Counted from the first letter of the stretch, positions 32,955-43,265 are shown. The stretch is DNA of 64,000 nucleotides from Clostridium transplantifaecale (GCF_900626075.1 NZ_UYZY01000002.1:992001-1056000); one strand, 5' to 3'. Translations and numbers: made by a program. Notes: generated by a model not told the origin, from the sequence alone.

Positions 32955-33737
32955 ATGAAGTTCGAGAACATTCTCTATGAAGTAAAAGATGGAATATTAT
33001 ATTTAACACTAAACCGGCCTGAGGCGAGAAACGCCTTGACACCGGGAATGTGGCGGGATATCCGGACTGCAGCAGAGACAGCCGCAGCAGATGAATCTGT
33101 AAAGGTTGTAATTGTGTCAGGCGCAGGAGATAAAGCTTTAGCAAGTGGTGCAGATATCCGTGAAATCCATGACCGGCCTACATTAAATATGTTGCAGGGG
33201 ACTTCCACTGTGGCGCTGAAAGCGCTGGAGGAACTGTATAAACCGGTGATATGCGCGATAAATGGTTATGCACTTGGAGGAGGTTGTGAGTTATCCATGG
33301 CATGTGACATCAGAATTGCGACAAAGCGATCTAAATTCGGCCAGCCAGAAACAAATTTAAGCATTATTCCAGGCGCCGGCGGCACGCAGCGCCTGGCAAG
33401 GCTGATTGGAACGGGACGTGCAAAAGAACTGATTTTTACAGGAAGAATTATTACTGCGGAAGAAGCGATGTTGATGGGGCTGGTCAACCAGGTGACAGAA
33501 GACACAAGGAAAGATGTAATGGAGGCCGCCCAAAATATGGCTGTCAAAATTATGAAAAAGGGTCCTGTGTCGATTACTTTGGCAAAGATGGCAATTAATG
33601 TGGGGATGGATACGGACATCAATACCGGGCTCCTCTTTGAACGGGTGGCACAGACAGTCGCGTTCGGATGTGAAGACAGGAAAGAAGGAACCGCTGCCTT
33701 TCTTGAAAAAAGAGAGGCAAAGTTTACCGGTCGTTGA
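32955..33737 (+). CDS. Enoyl-CoA hydratase/isomerase family protein
   Basis: 260-residue crotonase. Both catalytic glutamates are present, in ALGGGCELSMACD (about 107-119) and FGQPETNLSIIPGAGG (about 127-142), and the oxyanion-hole region KALASGADIRE is typical. ATG 32955 is preferred over 32949 because of the spacing from AAAGGAG. It hydrates trans-2-enoyl-CoA to 3-hydroxyacyl-CoA, fitting directly after the 2-hydroxyacyl-CoA dehydratase in this cluster. A 147-bp gap precedes it and a 160-bp gap follows; no promoter was obvious in either. Confidence 0.9.
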   Translation: MKFENILYEVKDGILYLTLNRPEARNALTPGMWRDIRTAAETAAADESVKVVIVSGAGDKALASGADIREIHDRPTLNMLQGTSTVALKALEELYKPVICAINGYALGGGCELSMACDIRIATKRSKFGQPETNLSIIPGAGGTQRLARLIGTGRAKELIFTGRIITAEEAMLMGLVNQVTEDTRKDVMEAAQNMAVKIMKKGPVSITLAKMAINVGMDTDINTGLLFERVAQTVAFGCEDRKEGTAAFLEKREAKFTGR

Positions 33738-33897
33738 GCAGTGAACTGCAAATCAACAGTAGGAATTTAAAACAAGAACATATATTTTTGAAAAAAGACA
33801 ATCAATATGAAACCAATGTATGGTGTAAGCATGTGGTATAGCGATGAAGCCATAAAAAACGTATGCGGCGAAAGAAATCCGCACCGGGAGATGACAT

Positions 33898-34683
33898 ATG
33901 TATACTTTGGGAATTGATATTGGCTCTACTTCCTCCAAAACTGTAATTATGGCGGAAGACGGTGAGCTTGCGGCACACGTTGTGGTTCCGCTGGGAACCG
34001 GGACGGTAGGGCCGCAGATGGCACTGGAAGAGATATTTGCAGAGACAGGACTTAGGCGGGAGGAGATGGCGTATACCGTTGCTACCGGCTACGGGCGCCT
34101 GTCCTGTGAACTGGCAGATACCCAAATCAGCGAATTGAGCTGCCATGCTATGGGGATCCATTATCTGCTCCCTGAAGTCAGGACGATAATTGATATTGGG
34201 GGGCAGGACGCAAAAGTAATGCGCCTGTCAGCTGATGGAGCTTTGGAGGCCTTTCAGATGAATGACAAATGTGCGGCTGGTACAGGACGCTTTATGGATG
34301 TGATGGCAAGGGTTCTCAATGTGGATATCCAGGAACTCGGAGATTATTCAGAAAAGAGTAAACAACCTGCAGGTATCAGCAACACCTGTACCGTATTTGC
34401 AGAATCGGAGGTAATCAGCCAGCTGTCCAATGGAGTTGCGCTGGAGGATATTATTGCCGGAATACATAATTCTGTTGCAAAACGTGTTGCGGGAATGGCC
34501 CTGAGGCTTGGTAAACCGGGACGAACAGCCATGAGCGGAGGAGTAGCACTTAATTCAGGAGTTGTCCATGCTATGGAGCGGGAACTTGGTGTACCGATAT
34601 TAGTGGATCCGCTCTGTCAGTCGGCAGGAGCGATCGGGGCGGCTTGTCTGGCATTGGACAAATTAAGAAAGGAGAAAAAATAA
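33898..34683 (+). CDS. 2-hydroxyacyl-CoA dehydratase activator (BadF/HgdC family ATPase)
   Basis: 261-residue ASKHA-fold ATPase. GIDIGSTSSKTVIM (residues 4-17), IDIGGQDAKVMRL, and the Cys-bearing NDKCAAGTGRFMDVMARVL and NTCTVFAESEV identify the archerase that binds a 4Fe-4S cluster at the dimer interface and injects one electron into the dehydratase using ATP. Oxygen-sensitive, so the host is an anaerobe. It directly precedes both dehydratase subunits (1 bp gap to the next start). Confidence 0.95.
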   Translation: MYTLGIDIGSTSSKTVIMAEDGELAAHVVVPLGTGTVGPQMALEEIFAETGLRREEMAYTVATGYGRLSCELADTQISELSCHAMGIHYLLPEVRTIIDIGGQDAKVMRLSADGALEAFQMNDKCAAGTGRFMDVMARVLNVDIQELGDYSEKSKQPAGISNTCTVFAESEVISQLSNGVALEDIIAGIHNSVAKRVAGMALRLGKPGRTAMSGGVALNSGVVHAMERELGVPILVDPLCQSAGAIGAACLALDKLRKEKK

Positions 34684-34684
34684 A

Positions 34685-36001
34685 ATGAGTGAAATTACAT
34701 TAAAAACGGACACGGCGGCAGGCGTATTGCAGGCAGAAGCGATACCCGCACAAAAGCCGAAGAGGCCGAAACCTAAAAGCATGATTATGTTAGGCGAACA
34801 AACGGATACTCTTTTTAAAAATGCGCGTCTGGCAAAAGAGAGAGAAGAGAAAATAGGCTGGTCGGCCTCTATCTTTCCACAGGAAATTGCAGAAACACTG
34901 GGACTTAATATTCTCTATCCGGAAAACCATGCTGCAGGAATTGCCGCAAGGCACCAGGCGGATCCGTTTCTGCAGGAATGCGAAGGCCCTCTGGGATATT
35001 CCAACGATCTTTGTGCCTATGCAAAATTGAATCTGGCTTATTCTGCAGTTCTAAACGCTGAGAGCGATATAGAACTGCCGGATGGCGGGAAAATGGTAAA
35101 GCCGGACTTTTTGCTGCTCACAAATAATATCTGTAATCAACTTACCAAATGGTATGAAAATCTGGCGAGGCAGATGAATATTCCGGTTTTTTTTATTGAT
35201 ACCTGCTATAACGCCTATGATTATGTTACTGAAACCCGCGTCCGTTACGTGAGGGCTCAAATTGATCAGTTAATTAAAGAATTATGTGCTTTTACCGGAA
35301 AAACCTGGGATGAGGAACGATTCAAAAAAATTATGGAGATCAGCCAGAGGAACAGTTATCTCTGGGAGCGGGCTAACAATCTTCTGGACAGAAAACCGTC
35401 GCCTCTTAGTGGGTTTGAACTTTTTAATTATATGTCGGCTATGGTTTGCAACCGGGGAAAAGAATCTTCCACGGCTATCTTACAACAGCTGAATGACGAG
35501 ATTGAACAGCATATTAAAGAGGGAACATCCACATTTCCGGTGGAGGAGCAGTTTCGTATCTCCTGGGATGGAATAGCATGCTGGCCATATTTAAGCCACA
35601 ATCTGCGAACGCTTAAAAAGTATGGAATTAACATGGTGGCTTCCAGCTACGGAAAGGCATGGGCAATTGAATACAGTGATTTGGACGGTATGGCTCGGGC
35701 ATACTGTTTTGCATCCACTAATGGCGATAATGCGACAACGATGCTGGATCGAAGGCTGGAGGCACTTAAGCGTTTCAAGTGTGATGGTACTATATACCAT
35801 GTAAACCGTAGCTGCAAAGTTATGGACTGCCAGATGATGGAAATACAGAGGCAGCTGTCTGAGCAGGCTGGTGTCCCCTTTACTTCGTTTGATGGGGATC
35901 AGGCAGATTACCGAAATTACAGTGAAGCACAGTTTGAGACCCGGGTTCAGGGTCTTGTTGAAGTAATGAAACGAAGAAAGGAGGCCAGGGAAAATGGTTG
36001 A
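34685..36001 (+). CDS. 2-hydroxyacyl-CoA dehydratase, alpha-type subunit
   Basis: 438 residues of the HgdA/HadB/FldB family. The N-terminal extension is basic and Pro-rich (KPKRPKPK). Cluster-ligand candidates are Cys in NDLCAYAKLN, FIDTCYN and HVNRSCKVMDCQMMEIQ. Removes water from (R)-2-hydroxyacyl-CoA to give the 2-enoyl-CoA by a ketyl-radical mechanism after activation. Overlaps the beta subunit gene by 8 bp. The substrate chain length cannot be judged by eye. Confidence 0.92.
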   Translation: MSEITLKTDTAAGVLQAEAIPAQKPKRPKPKSMIMLGEQTDTLFKNARLAKEREEKIGWSASIFPQEIAETLGLNILYPENHAAGIAARHQADPFLQECEGPLGYSNDLCAYAKLNLAYSAVLNAESDIELPDGGKMVKPDFLLLTNNICNQLTKWYENLARQMNIPVFFIDTCYNAYDYVTETRVRYVRAQIDQLIKELCAFTGKTWDEERFKKIMEISQRNSYLWERANNLLDRKPSPLSGFELFNYMSAMVCNRGKESSTAILQQLNDEIEQHIKEGTSTFPVEEQFRISWDGIACWPYLSHNLRTLKKYGINMVASSYGKAWAIEYSDLDGMARAYCFASTNGDNATTMLDRRLEALKRFKCDGTIYHVNRSCKVMDCQMMEIQRQLSEQAGVPFTSFDGDQADYRNYSEAQFETRVQGLVEVMKRRKEARENG

Positions 36002-37121
36002 TTTAATGGAAAATCTTGCACTGCTGGAGGCGGCATGTAAAAATCCCCGCGCTCAAATGGAACATTATTTGGCACAGGGTAAAAGGGTGGTTGGATGTTT
36101 TGCTCCCTATGCTCCGGAGGAACTGGTACATGCTGCTGGAATGATTCCCATGGGACTCTGGGGTGGGCAGACGGAGCTCAAGCTGGCAAAGAGCTATCTT
36201 CCGGCTTTTGCCTGTCCTATCATGCAGGCAAACATGGAATTTGGATTAAACGGAACTTATAAGGGGATGTCGGCCGTTATTATTCCGGCTATATGTGACA
36301 CACTGCGCTGCATGACGCAAAACTGGCGCTTTGGTGTTCCTTCCATTCAGATGGTACCTATTGTATATCCTCAGAACAGAAAATTACCGGCCAGTCTGGA
36401 TTACCTGATCAGTGAATTTGAGCAGGTGCAGGTGGTACTGGCAACAGCTACCGGCCAGATGATGAAAGAAAAGTCATTGTGTGAAACCATTAAAATTTAT
36501 AATGAACATAATGCTGTGATGCGTGAATTTTCGAATGAGGCGGTGAAGCATCTTGATCTAATCACACCGCTTGTCCGCCATTATGTCATGAAGAGCGCCT
36601 GGTTTTTTGAAAAAAGCGAACACACGGCGATTGTAAAAGCGATTATAAGCGGACTTCGGGAGCTTCCGTCATATGAGTTTACCGGTAAAAAGGTAATATT
36701 AAGCGGAATTACCTGTGAACCGGATGAGCTTCTTAAAATCCTAAAGGAAAATAATATAGCCGTAGCGGCCGATGACCTGGCCCATGAAAGCCGACAGTAT
36801 CGGACAGATACACCAATGAGCGGCGGCGGAGGGCTGAGACGCCTGGCAATGCAATGGATGGCCAGATATGGGTGCAGCCTGATCCATGAGGATGGAAAAC
36901 CAAGGGGAGGTATCATATCCGAGCTGTGTAAAAAAACGGGGGCAGCCGGCGTAATTAACTGTTTAATGAAGTTCTGCGATCCGGAGGAGTACGATATTCC
37001 CTATGTAGAAAAGGATATAAGGGCTGCTGGTTATTCCTGTATGACGATGGAAATCGATTCACTGAATTCCAGCTATGAACAGGTTCGTACGAGAATACAG
37101 ACCTTTAGTGAGATTCTCTGA
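35994..37121 (+). CDS. 2-hydroxyacyl-CoA dehydratase, beta-type subunit
   Basis: 375 residues of the HgdB/HadC/FldC family. Conserved features are GCFAPYAPEELVHAAGMIPM, PAICDTLRCMTQNW, and the late MKFCDPEEYDIPYVEKDIRA. The Cys in these motifs are the expected 4Fe-4S ligands. Start ATG overlaps the alpha subunit stop (ATGGTTGA), giving translational coupling and a heterodimer. The gene is followed 35 bp later by an IlvD-type dehydratase. Confidence 0.92.
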   Translation: MVDLMENLALLEAACKNPRAQMEHYLAQGKRVVGCFAPYAPEELVHAAGMIPMGLWGGQTELKLAKSYLPAFACPIMQANMEFGLNGTYKGMSAVIIPAICDTLRCMTQNWRFGVPSIQMVPIVYPQNRKLPASLDYLISEFEQVQVVLATATGQMMKEKSLCETIKIYNEHNAVMREFSNEAVKHLDLITPLVRHYVMKSAWFFEKSEHTAIVKAIISGLRELPSYEFTGKKVILSGITCEPDELLKILKENNIAVAADDLAHESRQYRTDTPMSGGGGLRRLAMQWMARYGCSLIHEDGKPRGGIISELCKKTGAAGVINCLMKFCDPEEYDIPYVEKDIRAAGYSCMTMEIDSLNSSYEQVRTRIQTFSEIL

Positions 37122-37156
37122 CAGAAGGAGTAAGATATTAGAAGCAGGAGAAGAAA

Positions 37157-38839
37157 ATGGCAGTTAAAGTAGATAAATTAAGAAGTAATGAAATGACGGA
37201 CGGTCTTTCATTTGCAGGTAACCGCACGCTGATGTATGCACTAGGGCTCGATACAGAAGATATGCAGAAACCGTTTATCGGTGTTATTAATTCCTGGAAT
37301 GAGTTCCATCCGGGACATAAGAACCTGCGTGAACAGGCAGAAGCCGTAAAACAGGGAATTCTTGCAGAGGGCGGCCAGCCGTTTGAAATGAATACAATTT
37401 CGCTCTGTGACGGAATTACTCAGGGACATAAGGGAATGTGCTTTGTTCTTCCATCCAGGGATCTAATTGCCGATACGGTGGAAATTATGGCTGAAGGCCA
37501 GCGGCTGGACGGCATTGTTATGCTGGCAAGCTGCGACAAAATAGTTCCTGCAATGGCAATGGCGGGCGGCCGCCTCAACATTCCGTCTGTTATAGTGACA
37601 GGCGGCCCCATGATGCCAAGTAGGTATAAAGGCAAAGAGTTTGGAGGCGCCTGGGAAGTGAGGGAAGCGGCAGGAAAACTTTACCGAGGCGAGATTACAC
37701 AGGAAGATTATGACAGTATGGAAAAGTGTGTTTGTGACGGAGTGGGTTCCTGCCCCATGATGGGAACGGCAAACACCATGTCGTGCCTGATGGAGCCTCT
37801 GGGACTTTCTCTTCCGGGCTGTGGGACAGTACATGCAACTCAGGCTGATAAACTGCGCTACGCCAGAAACAGCGGTAAACTGATTATGAAGTTAGTTGCA
37901 AATAATAGATGTCCCAGAGATTATATTACCAGGGAAAGTTTTTACAATATGATGCGCGTCAGCGCTGCAATAGGGGGTTCCACCAACACATTCCTGCACA
38001 TTCCTGCAATTGCCAAGTCCTTTGGATTAAAAATAGAACCGGAAGATTTTAATATAATAGGTGACACAACGCCATATTTGGCGTGCATTAAACCTTCCGG
38101 AAAAAATACGCTTTGGGATTTGCATCAGGCGGGGGGAATCCCGGCGGTAATGAAGGAATTAGGTGAAACATATTTGGATTTAACTCAGCAAGCAGTGACA
38201 GGGGAAATATGGAGAGATACGCTGGCCCGATTCACGGGAACTCAGAATTCGGAAGTAATCCATACGCTTGAGAATCCCGTGGCTGTTGAGAGCGGCCTCG
38301 CCGTTTTAAAAGGTAACCTGGCTCCAATAGGAGCCGGTATTAAGAAGACCGCATGTGACAGGAAAATGTGGATTCACAGCGGTCCGGCAAGAGTTTTTAA
38401 CAGCGAGATGGAAGCGGCGGATGCCGTTAGGGAAGGAAGAGTTCAACCGGGGGATGTAATTGTGATCTGCTATGAGGGACCAAAGGGCGGACCGGGAATG
38501 CGCGAAATGCACACCGCAACTACCGCACTGATGGGGTATGGACTGGGGGATAGCTGTGCAATCGTAACAGATGGAAGATTTTCCGGGGCAAGCCGCGGCC
38601 CGTGCATCGGCTATGTGGCTCCCGAGGCGGCGGATGGAGGTCCGATTGCGCTGATCCGGAATGGGGATATAATACATATCAATCTTTATGAAAAGAGTCT
38701 CAATGTAGATGTCAGCGAGGAGGAGTTTGAATTAAGAAGAAAAAATCAGCAGCCCCATAAGCGGAAGGCCTATGGATACTATCTGGAACGTTATCGTAAA
38801 TTGGTTGGTTCTGTTTGGGATGGAGCCGTGTTGGAATAG
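37157..38839 (+). CDS. Dihydroxy-acid dehydratase (IlvD/Edd family)
   Basis: 560 residues, full length. Fe-S and Mg site motifs are [15 protein letters not shown] (about 117-131), [19 protein letters not shown] (about 195-213) and the C-terminal [20 protein letters not shown]. The family converts 2,3-dihydroxy acids, including branched-chain precursors and aldonic acids, into 2-oxo acids. Its place in a 2-hydroxyacyl-CoA operon rather than among ilv genes suggests a catabolic role, feeding a 2-oxo acid to the hydroxyacid dehydrogenase in the opposing operon. Biosynthetic IlvD cannot be excluded. Confidence 0.88.
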   Translation: MAVKVDKLRSNEMTDGLSFAGNRTLMYALGLDTEDMQKPFIGVINSWNEFHPGHKNLREQAEAVKQGILAEGGQPFEMNTISLCDGITQGHKGMCFVLPSRDLIADTVEIMAEGQRLDGIVMLASCDKIVPAMAMAGGRLNIPSVIVTGGPMMPSRYKGKEFGGAWEVREAAGKLYRGEITQEDYDSMEKCVCDGVGSCPMMGTANTMSCLMEPLGLSLPGCGTVHATQADKLRYARNSGKLIMKLVANNRCPRDYITRESFYNMMRVSAAIGGSTNTFLHIPAIAKSFGLKIEPEDFNIIGDTTPYLACIKPSGKNTLWDLHQAGGIPAVMKELGETYLDLTQQAVTGEIWRDTLARFTGTQNSEVIHTLENPVAVESGLAVLKGNLAPIGAGIKKTACDRKMWIHSGPARVFNSEMEAADAVREGRVQPGDVIVICYEGPKGGPGMREMHTATTALMGYGLGDSCAIVTDGRFSGASRGPCIGYVAPEAADGGPIALIRNGDIIHINLYEKSLNVDVSEEEFELRRKNQQPHKRKAYGYYLERYRKLVGSVWDGAVLE

Positions 38840-38998
38840 TTTTGCATGGTATTAGAAAGGTATAGATAGAGAGAGAAAGACGGCGTCTGTGCGAAAGATA
38901 CCGTCTTCTTGCTTCGGTGCTTTTCAAACTTGACGAGGTGAAGAAGAGGGTGATAAAGTATACATTATAAACTAATGAAAACATTAAGGCGGTGGCAT

Positions 38999-40447
38999 AT
39001 GAAAAATTCCGGACTGATGGAGCAAATCTCGTACTTTGATATATTAGACAATCTGGATGTGGCGGTAGCCGTTTTTGATTGCGAGGGAAATTACATTTTT
39101 GTGAATACGGCGCTGATTAACCAGAGGAATATCCCCAGAGCACAGTTCTTGAAAATGAATGTGCATGAATTTATGAAGGTATTGGATTTCTCCGTGTTTG
39201 ATCTTGTCATAGAACAGAAACAGCGCGTAAGCCGGCTGCAGTACTACCGTGATATACAGAAAGTCGACAGCAAGCCGATGCGCCGTATTACGACCGGCAC
39301 ACCATTTTTCGATGAAAACGGGAACATTAAATATGTGATGACCATGATGCAGGATATTGATGTTTTCGAAAACCGGTGCCAGACACTTTTGAAGGAGAAT
39401 AAAGTTTTCAGCTATGACACGGCTATGAGAAAACAGGAGGAAAAACAACAGAGCATCATTGCCAGAAGCCACTGTTTTCTTCAGCTTCTGGAAGTAGCGA
39501 AGAATGTGGCGCCGCTGGATTCAACAGTTCTGCTCTACGGTGAGTCGGGCTGCGGCAAGGAAGTATTAGCGGACTACATCTACCGTCACAGTAAACGAGG
39601 TGAGAAGCCGATGATTACCGTAAACTGCGCGGCCTTTCCGGAAAATCTGATCGAGGCCGAACTGTTTGGATATGAAAAGGGATCTTTTACCGGGGCAAAC
39701 CGGGAGGGAAAGACTGGTCTGGTGGAGGCAGCAGATGGAGGAACCTTATTTCTTGATGAGATTAATTCCCTGTCGCTGAATATGCAGGGCAAGCTGCTGA
39801 GGACACTGGAAGATAAGAGTATTCAGAGAATCGGTTCCACAAAGGTGAGAAAAGTCGACTTCCGATTAATAGCAGCGACAAACCAGAATCTGCAGAAGCT
39901 GGTTTCGGAGGGGAATTTCCGTGAGGATTTGTATTATCGTCTGCAGGTAATACCGCTTACGATTCCCCCAATCAGGGAACGAAGAGAGGATATCGTTCCT
40001 CTATGCCTGCATTTTGTGAATTATTTCTGCAACAAATATGATATAAGAAAAAAATTATCGGATCATGTGCTGGATGAACTGGAAAAATATGATTGGCCAG
40101 GAAACGTCCGTGAAATCCGGAATTTTGCGGAGAGAATTGTGGTTATGACACCGCAGGCAACCAGAGAAATCAACAGCATTTCTTCAGGAATCCTGCTGGC
40201 CGGACATGTGACGGAAAAAGTACGGGAAGAGGTGGTTTCGGAGCAGTTGCGGGAGACGGAGAAGCCGGAAGGTCTTGGCTCCATTGTCCGGCCGGCAAAG
40301 CTTGACAGGGAACATATACTGGCGGCTTTGGAAAAATGTCAGAATCATCGGGAAAAGGCAGCAGAATATCTGGGGATATCCAGGAGACAGCTGCAGTATA
40401 AAATTAAAGAATATCATATCTCACAGAGATGCAGATATGATGATTAA
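38999..40447 (+). CDS. Sigma-54-dependent transcriptional activator (PAS-AAA+-Fis)
   Basis: 482 residues. An N-terminal PAS domain (about 12-125) precedes the AAA+ sigma-54 activation domain, with Walker A GESGCGKE (about 180), the sigma-54 contact loop GSFTGA in place of GAFTGA (about 227), Walker B GGTLFLDEIN (about 247) and the arginine-finger region. The C-terminal Fis-type HTH is HREKAAEYLGISRRQLQYKI. ATG 38999 has a ribosome-site-like AAGGCGGTGG; ATG 38975 has none. It probably binds the TGTGCA clusters and activates both sigma-54 promoters of this island, with its PAS domain sensing the pathway substrate. Confidence 0.93.
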   Translation: MKNSGLMEQISYFDILDNLDVAVAVFDCEGNYIFVNTALINQRNIPRAQFLKMNVHEFMKVLDFSVFDLVIEQKQRVSRLQYYRDIQKVDSKPMRRITTGTPFFDENGNIKYVMTMMQDIDVFENRCQTLLKENKVFSYDTAMRKQEEKQQSIIARSHCFLQLLEVAKNVAPLDSTVLLYGESGCGKEVLADYIYRHSKRGEKPMITVNCAAFPENLIEAELFGYEKGSFTGANREGKTGLVEAADGGTLFLDEINSLSLNMQGKLLRTLEDKSIQRIGSTKVRKVDFRLIAATNQNLQKLVSEGNFREDLYYRLQVIPLTIPPIRERREDIVPLCLHFVNYFCNKYDIRKKLSDHVLDELEKYDWPGNVREIRNFAERIVVMTPQATREINSISSGILLAGHVTEKVREEVVSEQLRETEKPEGLGSIVRPAKLDREHILAALEKCQNHREKAAEYLGISRRQLQYKIKEYHISQRCRYDD

Positions 40448-40449
40448 AC

Positions 40450-40495
40450 GAGGGTGTCACAAAATCATCAAAACAGATAATTGAGTGACACCCTC
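40450..40495. terminator. Hairpin between the two convergent sigma-54 operons
   Basis: GAGGGTGTCAC (40450-40460) pairs with GTGACACCCTC (40485-40495), a perfect 11-bp stem with a 24-nt loop. It lies between the activator stop and the stop of the convergent CoA-transferase. Confidence 0.75.
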
Positions 40496-40535
40496 TCTCT
40501 AAATTTTCAGTAGGGCTTTGGGACGGCATTTTCCT

Positions 40536-41744
40536 TTATCGAACGACTTGGGTCTTGAACATGGTATTTATCTGTTCATTGGTATAGCCCAGGTGACTTA
40601 GAATTTCTGCTGTGTCACAGCCGACAGGGCCGGATGTATGGCAGGGGATGGAGGCAGGATCTAATGAGGAAAAATGTACTGGGCCGTTTGTGAAAACGGT
40701 TTTTGTACCGTCTTCGTATTCATGAAAATAGGTGTAGTAGTTAGCCTGAACCTGTGGGTCATGTGGAACATCTTTAAAGTGTCGTACAACTTCATGAGGT
40801 AAATCATGGGCATTTAAAAGTTCATGCCAGTATGAGACCGGCTGTTCAGCAAACTTTGTATCAAGGATTTTCGTGAGTTCCCGTTTACTATCTGACGAAT
40901 AGTAGGCTTCCTGTGTGGAAAAACGTGGATCCTCCGCTACTTCAGGCAACCCTACTACCCGGCAGAATTCAGCAAAACGGCGGTAATCCACAATGGCCAG
41001 ATAGATCCACTCACCATCGGCTCCCTGGTAGGTGTTACTGCCTGCATGGCTGCAATTATACCGGTCACGTGGAAACTTCCGTCCGTTAAATCCGTTCAGC
41101 AATCCTGTGGATAGGATAAAAGTGCCTGCCTGAAGAAGAGATACGTCAACTTTTTCTCCCATTCCCGTCACGGTTCTTTTGTAAAGCGCGGCTGAGATAC
41201 CGGCGGACAGGGCTACTGCTACGCTATGATCCCCCAGGCCTGCCACCGTCATGATAGGAGGCCCGCCTGCCGGAGCTAAATCACCCAGCAAACCAGTCCT
41301 TGCACAAAAGGCAGTGTAATCGTAACCAGGCCTGTATTTCTCCTCGCCCTCACTGCCGTATCCCAGCACAGAAGCATGAATTAACTCAGGCAATTTTTCT
41401 TTAAGCTGTTCATAAGTGAGACCCATTTTTTCCAGTGTATGGATCCGGTAGTTTGTCAGAAAGACATCAGATTCTGAAAGAAGCTTCATGAGAGCGTCGA
41501 TTCCGTCACTCGTACGCAGATTCAGCGAGATGAAGCGCTTATTAATATTTTGCATATCGAAATTAGGATTGGCATGATCGGTGCAAGGGGAGAGGGAGGT
41601 GCTGTATTGATCCCGCCAGGCATCACCATTCATGGATTCCACTTTAATAACGTCCGCCCCCCATTCAGCCAGGATTCTTGCTGTCATGGGACCAGCCAGC
41701 ATTGTAGACAATTCAATTACCTTTATTCCTTCCAATGGTTTCAT
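40536..41744 (-). CDS. CaiB/BaiF family CoA-transferase, paralogue of the 31605 gene
   Basis: 402 residues, nearly colinear with the other CoA-transferase (shared IRVIELSTMLAGPMTARI-type start, RPGYDYTAF catalytic-Asp motif, HAGSNTYQGADGEW, HDLPHE and RHFKDVP). ATG 41744 has AAGGAGG upstream. It is the last gene of the minus-strand operon. Having one copy in each operon suggests either two acyl substrates (hydroxy acid versus product acid) or redundancy. The identity is high enough to indicate duplication within the island. Confidence 0.92.
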   Translation of the reverse strand: MKPLEGIKVIELSTMLAGPMTARILAEWGADVIKVESMNGDAWRDQYSTSLSPCTDHANPNFDMQNINKRFISLNLRTSDGIDALMKLLSESDVFLTNYRIHTLEKMGLTYEQLKEKLPELIHASVLGYGSEGEEKYRPGYDYTAFCARTGLLGDLAPAGGPPIMTVAGLGDHSVAVALSAGISAALYKRTVTGMGEKVDVSLLQAGTFILSTGLLNGFNGRKFPRDRYNCSHAGSNTYQGADGEWIYLAIVDYRRFAEFCRVVGLPEVAEDPRFSTQEAYYSSDSKRELTKILDTKFAEQPVSYWHELLNAHDLPHEVVRHFKDVPHDPQVQANYYTYFHEYEDGTKTVFTNGPVHFSSLDPASIPCHTSGPVGCDTAEILSHLGYTNEQINTMFKTQVVR

Positions 41745-41803
41745 CCGTTTTTCCTCCTTAAGCTTATCTGGATTTTCCCGCATTGATTGCTGTTTTCTAC
41801 ATT

Positions 41804-43243
41804 TTACTTCTCGTTTATACACTGAGAAAGTGGTTCTCCTGTAACAGGATCGATCAGAGGGATTTTAAATCCAATACATGCGTATATGATAGATATAATT
41901 GGGGTTATAAAACTTAAAAATAGAAATGGTATATATTCTCCCCAGCTTACAGCTAATACGCCGCAGAAATAGACCGCATTGGTATGCCACGGAAAGAATG
42001 CTCCTCCAAGTGTTCCTGAATCTTCCATTGTACGCGACAACAGCTCAGGCGCCAGTCCACGTTCCCGATATATGGGGGCCAGGAGCTTCCCGGTGACAAC
42101 ATGAGCCATGGTCTGGGTGCAGCCGACTGCGCTGACGATGTATGAAATCAGCATGGTTACAGCTACCAGACTCCATGTTTTTTTAGTTAATCCGACAATC
42201 AGTTTTAAAAAGTTTTGCAGTACACCAAGCTTATCCAACATTCCGCCCATTCCTACGGCAGTCAGAATTATCCAGACCACATTCTGCATGCTGTTTACTC
42301 CGCCTCGGTTCAAAAGTTTATCAACCAGTTCAATGCCGGATTCAATTGAGAAGCCGTTGTGCATACATTTGATAATGGAGAGCAGATCATTTCCCTGTAC
42401 AATTAACGATACGATTCCGCCGCTGACAGCACCAAGCAGTATAACAGGAACTGCGGGCCACTTAAGGAGCAGAAGTACGATAACTAGTACCATGGGGAGC
42501 AGAGTAATGATGCTGATGTTAAAATACTGTGCGAGACCTTCTGTAAAGGAGTTAATTGTACTGAGATCAAAATTATCAGATGCATAGCGTCCTCCTATAA
42601 GCCAGAAAATCACCATGCTGATTATCCATGCGGGTACGGTATTATACATCATCATGCGGATATGCTTAAACAAATCCCCGCCGGCCATAGCGGGAGCAAT
42701 GTTCGTCGTATCGGAAAAGGGAGACATCTTATCCCCAAACAGTGCCCCGCAGATAACGGCGCCGGCTATCATGCCAGCCGGGAATCCCATGGTTAGACCT
42801 ACACCCATCATAGCAATACCGGCAGTAGCGACAGAACCGTAAGAGGTCCCGGTAGCCAAAGCAAGTATTGAACAGAGGAGCATGGTACAGGGCAAAAAGG
42901 CGGAGGGAGAAATCATTTGTAATCCATATGTAATTACAGTTGGAATTGTGCCGCACTGAATCCAGGAACCAATTAATGCACCCACAGCCAGCAGAATAAA
43001 TACGGAACCCAATGCGCCGTGAACGGATTGGAAAGCAGCGTTCTGGAGTGATTCCCAATCGCGACCGGTAGCGTAACAGTAGATAAAAATAATAATCCAG
43101 GTTAAAAATAATGGGATTGACAGATTGATACCCTTGAAAGCGAAGTAGGCAATCATGGCAATAATCAGGATAAGTAAAATAATGGAGTGAGAGAGGGATA
43201 CAGGAGCCGTGTTTTTTTCTTTTAATCGATTTGGTTGATTCAT
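41804..43243 (-). CDS. NhaC family antiporter (Na+/H+ or Na+-malate/lactate type)
   Basis: 479 residues with about 11-12 spans. NhaC-family marks are ATGTSYGSVATAGIAMMGVG, GALFGDKMSPFSDTTNIAP and SRTMEDSGTLGGAFFPWHTN. Characterised members are Na+/H+ antiporters or, like Bacillus MleN, exchange malate and Na+ for lactate and H+. In this catabolic operon an exchanger for hydroxy or dicarboxylic acids is more likely than simple Na+ efflux (inference). ATG 43243 has AAAGGAG upstream. Confidence 0.88.
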   Translation of the reverse strand: MNQPNRLKEKNTAPVSLSHSIILLILIIAMIAYFAFKGINLSIPLFLTWIIIFIYCYATGRDWESLQNAAFQSVHGALGSVFILLAVGALIGSWIQCGTIPTVITYGLQMISPSAFLPCTMLLCSILALATGTSYGSVATAGIAMMGVGLTMGFPAGMIAGAVICGALFGDKMSPFSDTTNIAPAMAGGDLFKHIRMMMYNTVPAWIISMVIFWLIGGRYASDNFDLSTINSFTEGLAQYFNISIITLLPMVLVIVLLLLKWPAVPVILLGAVSGGIVSLIVQGNDLLSIIKCMHNGFSIESGIELVDKLLNRGGVNSMQNVVWIILTAVGMGGMLDKLGVLQNFLKLIVGLTKKTWSLVAVTMLISYIVSAVGCTQTMAHVVTGKLLAPIYRERGLAPELLSRTMEDSGTLGGAFFPWHTNAVYFCGVLAVSWGEYIPFLFLSFITPIISIIYACIGFKIPLIDPVTGEPLSQCINEK

Positions 43244-43265
43244 ATCTTCTCCTTTCATGCGAAAC

